DNA from: an uncultured Clostridia bacterium
GTDB taxonomy: Bacteria; Bacillota; Clostridia; Oscillospirales; Ruminococcaceae
Length of the DNA stretch: 6,410 nucleotides
Reading direction: 5' to 3'
NCBI GenBank assembly: GCA_946533615.1
Contig: CAMNBY010000083.1
Location: 1 to 6,410, forward strand
This document shows, in pieces, positions 1 through 5,727 of the stretch (positions are counted from its first letter, which is position 1; every line of letters starts with the position of its first letter). The position numbers were made by a program, and so were the translations under genes. Under the pieces are notes generated by a model. It was not told the origin of the DNA, made no database searches, and worked only from the letters and a program-made list of their open reading frames with translations.

Positions 1-866
1 TCTGGCACAGAAAGAAGCTGCGGCAGGAGCACCTGATCTCCCGGATGCTGCTGATAATCGCCTGCACCGCCGCACACGCGGTTTGCCTGTCGTTTTTCTA
101 CTACTTCAATTCCGAAGACCTCACCCAGACCGACAACCTTGTGCAGGTGCTTTTGCAGGCGCTGATGTACACTGTGATCTTCATACAGTATTACAGCAGC
201 AAGCGCATGAGCGCGATAGCCGCAAGAGAAGCGGCTCTCAGCGCTGCCGAAGCCGAAAAGGAAAACGAGCAGCGCTATCTTGAGCTTGCAGACGCCAAGC
301 TTCGGGACATAAACGCGCTGCGGGACGACCTGCGGGCGCAGCTGAGCGACCTCAAAGAGCTGATCGACGACCGCGAACACCGTCTGAAAGCCGAGGCGAT
401 AATGGACGAGATGTCCGACAGGCTCTCGCAGATAAAGGCCGTGAATTACTGCGACGACCAGACCCTCAACGCCGTCCTGACCCTGAAGCTCAACGACCCA
501 AAGGTCAGCGGCATACATTTCCAGACCACACTGAAGGACTGCACCCACTCGGGCACCGACAGCTGCGAGATGTGCAGCCTTGTTTCAAATATGCTTGACA
601 ACGCCATCGAGAGCTGCCTTGCGGAGCCCGACCCGCCGCAGACCTTCATCGAGATAAAAAGCGGCATTAAGGCGGGATTTTTCGTGATAAGAGTCACCAA
701 CACCTGCACGGCTGTCTTTGCCCCGAAGACAGCCAAGGGCGAGGGCCACGGCTACGGCTTGAAAATTATCGAAGAGATCTGCCGCCGCCACGACGGCGAG
801 TTCACCGTGACCCAGCGCGACGGCAAGGTGATCTCAAGCGCATTTCTTAAGGTGGTGGAAGAATGA
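1..866 (+). CDS. AgrC-like GHKL sensor histidine kinase with degenerate phosphoacceptor box (5' end outside window)
   Basis: The gene is open from base 3 to the TGA at 864-866. Its true start lies upstream, because the paralogue that follows has five more membrane segments before the matching region and the ATG at 45 has no well-spaced ribosome binding site. Residues below are counted from that ATG. Two membrane segments (about 1-20 and 31-50) lead into a coiled-coil linker (about 55-90), a dimerisation region (91-130) and a GHKL ATPase domain (about 135-273). The N box is intact (SNMLDNAIESC, N182 and N186), as is the glycine-rich lid (GEGHGYGLK, 232-240). The H box, normally RHDxxNH in AgrC/HPK10 kinases, reads RDDLRAQ here, so aspartate D94 (GAC 324-326) replaces histidine and the conserved Asn and second His are also lost. 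ATP binding looks possible, but self-phosphorylation at the usual site does not. I infer that it works with the overlapping downstream paralogue. The ligand and response regulator are not in the window. Confidence 0.88.
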   Translation, partial: WHRKKLRQEHLISRMLLIIACTAAHAVCLSFFYYFNSEDLTQTDNLVQVLLQALMYTVIFIQYYSSKRMSAIAAREAALSAAEAEKENEQRYLELADAKLRDINALRDDLRAQLSDLKELIDDREHRLKAEAIMDEMSDRLSQIKAVNYCDDQTLNAVLTLKLNDPKVSGIHFQTTLKDCTHSGTDSCEMCSLVSNMLDNAIESCLAEPDPPQTFIEIKSGIKAGFFVIRVTNTCTAVFAPKTAKGEGHGYGLKIIEEICRRHDGEFTVTQRDGKVISSAFLKVVEE

Positions 867-1681
867 TAACTGCACAGACTATCTGCTTAACAGCTTTGGA
901 AAGCATAATCGCGGTGTTCTTTTTCAGCAGGCTGCTTGACAGGAAATTCAGCTTTATCCTGACGTCTGCGGCGATGGCGGCAGCCGAGACCGTCGCCATT
1001 CTTTTGACCGACAGCCCGATATCGCAGATCATCTGCGCGGGCGTGACACTGGCCTTCACGGCTGCGGCCTTCTGCGGCGGGCTTCGCGAAAAGGCAAGGG
1101 CGTTTCTTTTCTATGCGCTTGCATGGTTTGTCTCGGCGGCAGGCTCGCAGGGTGCGGCACGGCTGATCTTCGGCGGCGGCCGCCTTTCGGGCTCGAAGAT
1201 GATCTTTATCGACCTGCTCCTGCTGTCGGCGCTGGCGGCTCTGCTGACCGCAAAGCGCAGCGACGGGCTCCGCGGGCAGCTGCGGCTGCTCCTGATGATG
1301 CTGCTCTTCACCGCCGCACATCTTGGGTTCCTTGTAACGTTCTTCCTCACCTGCAAGACCTCACAGAGCAGCACCAACGTTTTGTTACAGCTGTGCTTCC
1401 AGCTGATACTAATCATACTGATGACGGTGCAGTATTCAAACTCGATGCGCATCTCGGAGCTTGAACGCCGCGAGGCCGAAGTCAGGCTGATCGACGCCGA
1501 GCTTGAAAACAACCGCCGTATCTTCATGCTTGCGGACAGCAGGTTTTCGGAGGTCTCGCGCATCAGGCACGATATACAGAACCATATTTCCACTGCCCGT
1601 CTGCTGATGCAGAGCGACGGCGACGGCGCCTCCGCAAAGGAGATGATCTCAGCCATCGAGCAGCGGCTGGACAATATCTGA
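863..1681 (+). CDS. AgrC-like membrane sensor with intact H box but no ATPase domain
   Basis: This 272-residue protein starts at the ATG 863-865, which overlaps the previous stop (ATGA) behind GGTGGTGGAAG, so translational coupling is likely. It has about six to seven hydrophobic segments (roughly 5-24, 31-49, 55-72, 78-95, 112-130, 140-163, 172-191), as in AgrC-type receptors. A charged coiled-coil linker (195-230) and a dimerisation/phosphoacceptor helix with RHDIQNH follow, with H236 (CAC 1568-1570) and N240 present. The protein ends at 272, where the paralogue continues into its GHKL ATPase domain, so N and G boxes are absent. Clear similarity to the upstream gene (TAAH in a membrane helix, then an xLADxx linker before the H box) shows that the two arose by duplication. 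It may be a phosphoacceptor subunit served in trans by the upstream ATPase, a ligand-binding decoy, or a gene decaying after deletion of its 3' part. The open frame is clean throughout the remaining part. Confidence 0.85.
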   Translation: MITAQTICLTALESIIAVFFFSRLLDRKFSFILTSAAMAAAETVAILLTDSPISQIICAGVTLAFTAAAFCGGLREKARAFLFYALAWFVSAAGSQGAARLIFGGGRLSGSKMIFIDLLLLSALAALLTAKRSDGLRGQLRLLLMMLLFTAAHLGFLVTFFLTCKTSQSSTNVLLQLCFQLILIILMTVQYSNSMRISELERREAEVRLIDAELENNRRIFMLADSRFSEVSRIRHDIQNHISTARLLMQSDGDGASAKEMISAIEQRLDNI

Positions 1682-1689
1682 AAAATAAA

Positions 1690-1861
1690 GGCAACACCGC
1701 ACGACTATTGTGCGTTAGAAACGCAGTCAGATTTTTCCTCAGAGTGACTAAAAACGACGCAGGCTTACTTTCGTAAGTCAAGGAGTTTTTGGTTATTATG
1801 ACGGAAAAAATGCAAGTTTATAACGTGCAAAGCCGTAAGGCGTTAGTCGTGCGGTGTTGCC
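1690..1861. mobile_element. MITE-like 172-bp imperfect palindrome with 18-bp terminal inverted repeats
   Basis: The left end GGCAACACCGCACGACTA (1690-1707) is exactly repeated in reverse complement at 1844-1861. The arms remain similar inward: an ATTTTTxC(C) block, ACTAAAAAC (1747-1755) against GTTTTTGGT in the right arm, and a central hairpin CTTAC-tttc-GTAAG at 1764-1777. The whole unit could therefore fold as one long hairpin. TAAA flanks both ends (1686-1689 and 1862-1865), a possible 4-bp target-site duplication, although the AT-rich context makes this weak. There is no transposase or convincing reading frame inside. These are the hallmarks of a non-autonomous miniature inverted-repeat element. 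It lies 8 bases after the truncated kinase gene and before that gene's terminator, so it would be transcribed as part of the 3' untranslated region. Whether it is repeated elsewhere in the genome cannot be seen here. Confidence 0.75.
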
Positions 1862-1873
1862 TAAATATCCCCG

Positions 1874-1908
1874 TGCAGCCGCAGCTTGGTACTGCGGCTG
1901 CATTTTTT
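1874..1908 (+). terminator. Rho-independent terminator of the sensor kinase operon
   Basis: An 11-bp perfect stem, TGCAGCCGCAG (1874-1884) with CTGCGGCTGCA (1892-1902), encloses a 7-base loop and is followed by six T (1903-1908). It ends the kinase operon. Without the inserted palindrome it would begin only about 20 bases after the second kinase stop codon. Confidence 0.92.
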
Positions 1909-2044
1909 GCGCCAAAACGCTTTGATTTTGTCGAAAGCATTGCTTTTGTGTCCGCTTGGGGATAGAATTAGTATATCAAGAGCCGCAGCTGCAAGCACAA
2001 GGTCTGGGGAGCGCCGAGAAAGAGAAAGGCGCAAAACGCTTGCT

Positions 2045-2060
2045 CTGCGGCTGTTGATTT
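2045..2060 (+). repeat. 16-bp direct repeat, second copy at 2427-2442
   Basis: CTGCGGCTGTTGATTT occurs at 2045-2060 and again at 2427-2442, on either side of the spore protein gene. The second copy supplies the -35 element of the mscS promoter. The first copy has no matching -10 at promoter distance. Similarity extends a little beyond the exact match (GCTT(T)GCT before it and a T-run after it). Confidence 0.8.
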
Positions 2061-2061
2061 T

Positions 2062-2087
2062 TACAAAAGAAGCGCTCCCCTGCGCTT
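2062..2087 (-). terminator. Possible terminator of the spore protein gene
   Basis: On the minus strand, AAGCGC-agggga-GCGCTT (2087-2070) is followed by CTTTTGT, about 40 bases after the spore protein stop. The stem is short (6 bp, extendable with a wobble pair) and the T-run is weak. The left half of this hairpin can also pair with 2006-2014. Confidence 0.4.
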
Positions 2088-2128
2088 TTGGGCACAGAGG
2101 AGCCGAATGACCTGTTATTTATAGATCA

Positions 2129-2317
2129 TTAGTGCTGAGAGCCGCTCTTGTAGGCGTCGATCATCTTCTTGACCATCTGACCGCCGACGGAGCCTGCTTC
2201 TCTCGAGGTGAGATCGCCGTTATAGCCCTGCTTCAGGTTTACGCCGACCTCGTTGGCAGCTTCCATCTTAAACTTGTTAAGAGTCTCTCTGCCCTGCTGA
2301 GTAGTGATGCCTTTCAT
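2129..2317 (-). CDS. Alpha/beta-type small acid-soluble spore protein
   Basis: This gene encodes 62 residues beginning MKGITTQQ. Proteins of this family coat spore DNA, hold it in an A-like form, protect it from UV and heat, and are degraded at germination by the GPR protease. The C-terminal signature is clear: LTSREAGSVGGQMVKKMI (about residues 39-56), matching the family pattern T-x-R-x-x-G-S-V-G-G-x-(I/M)-(T/V)-K-(K/R)-(L/M)-(I/V). The segment KFKMEAANEVGV (about 18-29) sits where the family has its GPR cleavage region. I chose the ATG at 2317-2315 because GGAG lies 8 bases upstream; the in-frame GTG at 2326 overlaps that GGAG and cannot use it. The gene is monocistronic and divergent from mscS. 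A sigma-G promoter is expected from the family. The upstream AATACTA (2360-2354, minus) resembles a sigma-G -10, but I found no good -35 for it. Confidence 0.93.
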   Translation of the reverse strand: MKGITTQQGRETLNKFKMEAANEVGVNLKQGYNGDLTSREAGSVGGQMVKKMIDAYKSGSQH

Positions 2318-2435
2318 GTCTAACACTCCTTTTTCGTTTTTTCGGGGCTGCGATAGTATTGTGCGCCGCGAAGGCTGTTTTATTATAGGAAATTTTTGCG
2401 ATAAAAAAACGATCGTGCTTTGCTGACTGCGGCTG

Positions 2436-2464
2436 TTGATTTCTTTTTCAGAATGTGTTATACT
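2436..2464 (+). promoter_or_regulatory. Sigma-A promoter of the mscS-family gene
   Basis: The -35 TTGATT (2436-2441), 17-bp spacer and -10 TATACT (2459-2464) predict a transcript starting near 2471 and a leader of about 27 bases. This promoter lies inside the longest possible reading frame of the channel gene (which would start at 2420), supporting the downstream ATG at 2498. Confidence 0.75.
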
Positions 2465-2497
2465 GTTAAAAGAAATACATCACCGCAGGAGGTAAAT

Positions 2498-3334
2498 ATG
2501 ACTAAAAAGCTGTTAGATCTGCTTGAGAACTTCGGGCCGACACTGCTGGCATCGGCAGCGATACTCGTTTTTGGCCTGCTGATATGCAAGCTGCTGATAA
2601 AGATTATCAGAAAGGCGCTGAAAAAGAGCCACCTCGAGCCCACAGCCCATGCGTTTCTGCTCTCGATAATCCGCGTTCTGCTGTATATAATAGTAGTCAT
2701 CATGGCGCTTACAAAGCTTGGCGTCCCGATGACCTCGATCGTCGCCATGATAACCGCCGCAGGTCTGGCTGTTTCGCTGGCCGTCAAGGAGAACCTCTCC
2801 GATGTGGCAGGCGGCTTCATAATCATGTTCACGCGCCCCTTCAAGGTCGGCGACTACATCAAGTCGGGCGAGAACGAGGGCACCGTCACCGCCATCACGA
2901 TAATGCACACAAAGCTCCTGACCCTTGACACACGCGCTGTGCTGATACCGAATTCCTCGGTGGTCAAGAGCCCCGTGATAAACTACAGTGCCATGCCTCA
3001 GCGCAGGCTGGAGATGCACTTCCCGATATGCTACTCCGAGCAGTTCGGAAAGGCGAAGGACGTTATCCTTGCCGCCCTCAAGGATTGCCAATACGCCGTC
3101 TGGGAGCCCGACGAGCCGCTTGTGGCTATCTGGAGCCTCGACGAAAGCTCTGTGAACCTGATCGTCCGCGTGTGGATACAGACCTGCGACTACTGGCCTG
3201 CAAGGTTCGAGTTCACCCAAGCGATCAAGGAGGCCTTTGACGCAAACGGGATCACCATACCCTTCAATCAGCTCGACGTTCATTTCGACAGCGAGCCTCC
3301 GAAGCTCCCCGAGCAGAAGATACAGACCCTGTAA
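2498..3334 (+). CDS. MscS-family small-conductance mechanosensitive channel
   Basis: This 278-residue inner-membrane channel resembles E. coli MscS (286 residues), a homoheptamer that opens under membrane tension to release solutes on hypo-osmotic shock. Three membrane helices are visible at about 14-36, 52-74 and 80-112. The third, pore-lining helix has the Gly/Ala-rich GLAVSLAVKENLSDVAGGF pattern and runs into PFKVGDYI (114-121) at the start of the beta domain. Further family marks are LIPNSxV (149-155) and the C-terminal GITIPFNQLDVHF (251-263). The start is fixed by AGGAGG (2487-2492) five bases before the ATG and by the promoter just upstream. A longer in-frame start at 2420 lies upstream of the promoter and is rejected. 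The gene stands alone, divergent from the spore protein gene and convergent with ppk1. It belongs to the compact MscS type, with no extra sensor domain. I leave the symbol blank because genomes of this group can carry several paralogues. Confidence 0.93.
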   Translation: MTKKLLDLLENFGPTLLASAAILVFGLLICKLLIKIIRKALKKSHLEPTAHAFLLSIIRVLLYIIVVIMALTKLGVPMTSIVAMITAAGLAVSLAVKENLSDVAGGFIIMFTRPFKVGDYIKSGENEGTVTAITIMHTKLLTLDTRAVLIPNSSVVKSPVINYSAMPQRRLEMHFPICYSEQFGKAKDVILAALKDCQYAVWEPDEPLVAIWSLDESSVNLIVRVWIQTCDYWPARFEFTQAIKEAFDANGITIPFNQLDVHFDSEPPKLPEQKIQTL

Positions 3335-3337
3335 AAC

Positions 3338-3377
3338 AAGACCCGACCGAAAGTCATCGTGACCTCGGTCGGGTCTT
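3338..3377. terminator. Bidirectional terminator between mscS-family gene and ppk1
   Basis: A 13-bp perfect stem, AAGACCCGACCGA (3338-3350) with TCGGTCGGGTCTT (3365-3377), carries a nested GTCA-tcg-TGAC hairpin in its loop. It is followed by TTATTATT on the plus strand and by GTTTTA on the minus strand. It lies between two convergent stop codons (3334 and 3380), so it most likely ends both transcripts, and the plus direction looks stronger. Confidence 0.88.
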
Positions 3378-3379
3378 TA

Positions 3380-5500
3380 TTATTTATTCTTTGAGAACAG
3401 CGCTTTGAGCTTTGCGAAGAAGCCCCGCTTCTTTTCGGGCTCGGGCTGCTTTGGCTTTGGCTGAGGAGCGTTGGCGTAGGCCTCGGCGGTGAAGTGCTTC
3501 TGGGCATCAAGCGGAGGCGAGGTGTTCGTGACGTGACGGTATGTGCGGTCGGAGAGCTGCTCGCGGGCCTTGACGTTGTCGTTGAACTGCACCTTGAAAT
3601 AATCAAACACCCGCTCCTTGAGCGCCTCGTCAAGAACAGGCGCCGCCACCTCGACACGGCGGGTGGTGTTCCTGGTCATGAAGTCCGCAGAAGAGATGTA
3701 CAAATTCTGTCTTACGCCTGCGCCGAAGATGTAGATTCTGCTGTGCTCGAGATACCTGCCGACGATCGAGACTATGCGGATATTCTCGGTCACGCCCTTG
3801 ATGCCTGCCACAAGGCAGGAGATGCCGCGGATAACGAGCTCCACCCTGACGCCTGCCTGTGAGCACTCGATCAGCTTGTCGATAAGCACCTTGTCGGTCA
3901 GCGAGTTTAGCTTGGCGCCAACGTAGCCCTCGCCGCCTGCACGGGCAATCCTGATCTCGTTCTCCATCATTTCAAGGGCTCGGTTCTGCAAGCAGTGCGG
4001 CGCCACCCACAGCAGGCGTGTGTTCTCGACCGTCTCGCCAAGCGTGAGAGCCTTGAACACGTCGCAGGCATCAAGCCCGATGTCGTTGTTTGCAGTCATG
4101 AGGGAGAAGTCCGTGTAGAGCTCGGCCGTCTTTTCGTTGTAGTTGCCCGTGCCGATCTGGGTGTAATACTTCACGCCCTTGCCCGTGTTCCTTGTTATCA
4201 GGCAGAGCTTGGAATGGACCTTCAGCCCCTGGGGACCGTAGATAACGCGGCAGCCTGCCTCTTCAAGCTGGTTGGCCTGATCTATATTGTTCTCCTCGTC
4301 AAATCTTGCGCGAAGCTCAACAAGCACCACGACCTCCTTGCCGTTCTCGGCTGCCTGACAAAGAGCCTTGATGACTCTCGAATTCTTCGCCACACGGTAG
4401 AGGGTCATCTTCATCGACACAACATCGGGGTCTGCGGCGGCCTCGTCCAGCAGGCGCAGGAAAGGTCTGATCGACTCGTAGGGATACGAGAGCAGCAGGT
4501 CGCGCTGATCTATCTGCTGCATCATCGGCAGGTCAGGGTCGATCATACGCGAGGGCTGCGGCTCGCGCTTCGAGAAGAACATCTCGCTTCTCGGGCACTT
4601 CGGGAACACCGAAAAAACATAGCCAAGGTCGAGCGGCGCCTTCTCGATGAAGACCTGCTTGCGGTTCAGCTCGAGTCTTGAGCACAGCTCTCCGACGACT
4701 GCATCGGACAGTGCCTTGCTCAGCTGCAAGCGGATAGGGTTCAGCCGCTTGCGCTGCTTGATGAGCTCGCTCATGTTCGCCCTTGCATCAAGCTCAAGAT
4801 CAAAGTCCTCGTCAACGCTGATGTCGGCGCTGCGGGTGATGCGCATGACGGCCTTCTCTTCGATCTTGTAGCCGGGAAAGGCGCTGTCGGCGTAGGCGGA
4901 GATGATATCCTCGGCAAGCATATAGCTTACCTCGCCGTTCTCTGAGGGCAGGAAAAGCACGCGCTCATACCTGCTGCAGCTGATGATACCAAGCAGCAGC
5001 CCCGTCCTCGAGGCAAGCTTAGTCACCACGAAGAGCTCCTTGTTCGGCAGGAACGGAAATGGGTGGCGCCTGTCCACAACGTTTGCGTTCAGCTGCGGCT
5101 TTATCTCGTAGGAATAATACTGCTCGACAAAGTCCAGCTCGGGCTTGGTCAGGCTCTTGAAGCTGCGGCGGTGAACGCCCGAAAGCTCCAGCTCGCGGCA
5201 GATGGTGTGGAATGTCTTGTCCTTCCTGTCGGCCAGCTCGCGCACGCGGGAATAGATCTCGCTCAGCTGCTCCGACGGACGCATACCTGTCTTGCCGTCC
5301 TTCCGGCTGTCGTCGATCACCTGACTGTCGATCAGCGAACCGACACGCACCATAAAAAACTCGTCGAGATTGCTGGAGTAGATAGACGCGAATTTCAGCC
5401 TCTCGAGGATAGGCACAGAGGTATCCTGCGCCTCCTCGAGCACACGCATATTGAATTTGAGCCACGAAAGCTCCCGGTTATCATAGACCTTTTTCGACAT
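3380..5500 (-). CDS. ppk1: Polyphosphate kinase (PPK1 family)
   Basis: This 706-residue enzyme reversibly moves the gamma-phosphate of ATP onto inorganic polyphosphate through a phosphohistidine intermediate. The N-terminal domain carries NRELSWLKFNxRVLEEA (8-24) and SSNLDEFFMVRVG (42-54). The catalytic C1/C2 region carries GLKVHSKL (425-432) with H429, matching the autophosphorylated H435 of E. coli PPK. It also has IGTGNYNEKTAxLYTD (449-464), H586 in YLEHSRIY (matching E. coli H592), and SADFMTRNTTRRVEV (604-618). Length and motif order fit the family (about 690 residues), so it appears complete and active. The start is the ATG at 5500-5498, with AGGTGA (5511-5506) five bases upstream and a consensus promoter just before it. 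A longer in-frame start at 5713 is upstream of that promoter. The C-terminal 35 or so residues form an unusual Pro/Lys/Glu stretch followed by a basic amphipathic end (KKRGFFAKLKALFSKNK). The gene is monocistronic here. Confidence 0.97.
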   Translation of the reverse strand: MSKKVYDNRELSWLKFNMRVLEEAQDTSVPILERLKFASIYSSNLDEFFMVRVGSLIDSQVIDDSRKDGKTGMRPSEQLSEIYSRVRELADRKDKTFHTICRELELSGVHRRSFKSLTKPELDFVEQYYSYEIKPQLNANVVDRRHPFPFLPNKELFVVTKLASRTGLLLGIISCSRYERVLFLPSENGEVSYMLAEDIISAYADSAFPGYKIEEKAVMRITRSADISVDEDFDLELDARANMSELIKQRKRLNPIRLQLSKALSDAVVGELCSRLELNRKQVFIEKAPLDLGYVFSVFPKCPRSEMFFSKREPQPSRMIDPDLPMMQQIDQRDLLLSYPYESIRPFLRLLDEAAADPDVVSMKMTLYRVAKNSRVIKALCQAAENGKEVVVLVELRARFDEENNIDQANQLEEAGCRVIYGPQGLKVHSKLCLITRNTGKGVKYYTQIGTGNYNEKTAELYTDFSLMTANNDIGLDACDVFKALTLGETVENTRLLWVAPHCLQNRALEMMENEIRIARAGGEGYVGAKLNSLTDKVLIDKLIECSQAGVRVELVIRGISCLVAGIKGVTENIRIVSIVGRYLEHSRIYIFGAGVRQNLYISSADFMTRNTTRRVEVAAPVLDEALKERVFDYFKVQFNDNVKAREQLSDRTYRHVTNTSPPLDAQKHFTAEAYANAPQPKPKQPEPEKKRGFFAKLKALFSKNK

Positions 5501-5537
5501 TGTTATCACCTTTAGGCTGAATTTATCATTTAATATT

Positions 5538-5566
5538 ATTATACCCTTGATGGCCGCAGTTGTCAA
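5538..5566 (-). promoter_or_regulatory. Perfect consensus sigma-A promoter of ppk1
   Basis: Read on the minus strand: TTGACA (5566-5561), 17-bp spacer, TATAAT (5543-5538). Both hexamers and the spacing match the consensus exactly. The transcript should start near 5531, giving a leader of about 30 bases before the ppk1 ATG at 5500. Strong basal transcription is expected; no operator-like dyad overlaps it. Confidence 0.88.
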
Positions 5567-5636
5567 CCAAAAAACGCCGTTTTCTGCCGCCAAGGCCGAC
5601 AAAGCGAAAATTTGTTCTCTTTTTTTGCCTCTGCTC

Positions 5637-5665
5637 TTGAAATCCCGATAAAAATAGTGTAAAAT
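5637..5665 (+). promoter_or_regulatory. Likely sigma-A promoter for the small membrane protein/recD2 operon
   Basis: TTGAAA (5637-5642), 17-bp spacer and TAAAAT (5660-5665) lie divergent from the ppk1 promoter. A start near 5672 would give a leader of about 56 bases that contains the whole 5686-5726 dyad. Confidence 0.6.
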
Positions 5666-5685
5666 AATAGTACAGCACTCACAAG

Positions 5686-5726
5686 GTCTCACTCTGCCGC
5701 ATACTATAAGCAAAAGGGAGTGAGAC
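5686..5726 (+). promoter_or_regulatory. Dyad that pairs with the ribosome binding site (possible translational control or operator)
   Basis: GTCTCACTC (5686-5694) is the exact reverse complement of GAGTGAGAC (5718-5726), with a 23-base loop. The right arm contains part of the ribosome binding site GGGAG (5716-5720) and ends one base before the ATG at 5728. In the leader RNA the hairpin would mask the start region; as DNA it could be a repressor site. There is no T-run, so it is not a terminator. Confidence 0.55.
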
Positions 5727-5727
5727 T

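Larger units (their letters stand above)
1909..2128. other. Non-coding, repeat-rich spacer
   Basis: I see no supportable gene here. The spacer holds several short repeats. GGGGAGCGC (2006-2014) pairs with GCGCTCCCC (2072-2080), and AGCCGCAG (1981-1988) pairs with CTGCGGCT (2045-2052). There are also two similar blocks, GCGCCAAAACGCTT near 1909 and GCGCAAAACGCTT near 2029. The rightmost hairpin may be the terminator of the spore protein gene. The reading frame that crosses this stretch begins inside the kinase terminator and has no ribosome binding site or protein-like composition. Confidence 0.6.

Noticed and set aside
45..866. ATG at 45 as the true start of the first kinase
   Set aside because: The frame is open upstream to the window edge, the nearest AGGAG is 15 bases away, and the paralogue has further membrane helices before this point.
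887..1674. Long minus-strand frames opposite the second kinase gene
   Set aside because: They are antisense shadows with Arg/Gln/Ser-rich composition; the plus-strand frame has membrane helices and an H box.
1690..1861. Palindrome as an attenuator, tRNA or CRISPR repeat
   Set aside because: There is no T-run at the end, no cloverleaf, and only one unit with terminal inverted repeats; a MITE-like element explains it better.
1886..2110. Plus-strand reading frame of 74 codons
   Set aside because: It starts within the kinase terminator, has no ribosome binding site, and has a low-complexity Arg-rich translation.
2318..2326. GTG start for the spore protein
   Set aside because: The GTG overlaps the GGAG ribosome binding site, which is correctly spaced for the ATG at 2317.
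2353..2387. Specific promoter for the spore protein gene
   Set aside because: AATACTA (2360-2354) resembles a sigma-G -10 and TATAAT (2387-2382) a sigma-A -10, but neither has a convincing -35, so no promoter feature is listed.
2420..2497. Longer mscS-family start at 2420
   Set aside because: It precedes the promoter at 2436-2464 and adds residues unlike the family; AGGAGG fits the ATG at 2498.
3995..4681. 228-codon plus-strand frame opposite ppk1
   Set aside because: It lies within the conserved catalytic region of ppk1 on the other strand and has no recognisable motif.
5501..5713. Longer ppk1 start giving 71 extra residues
   Set aside because: The extension crosses the consensus promoter and has no family similarity; a ribosome binding site precedes the ATG at 5500.
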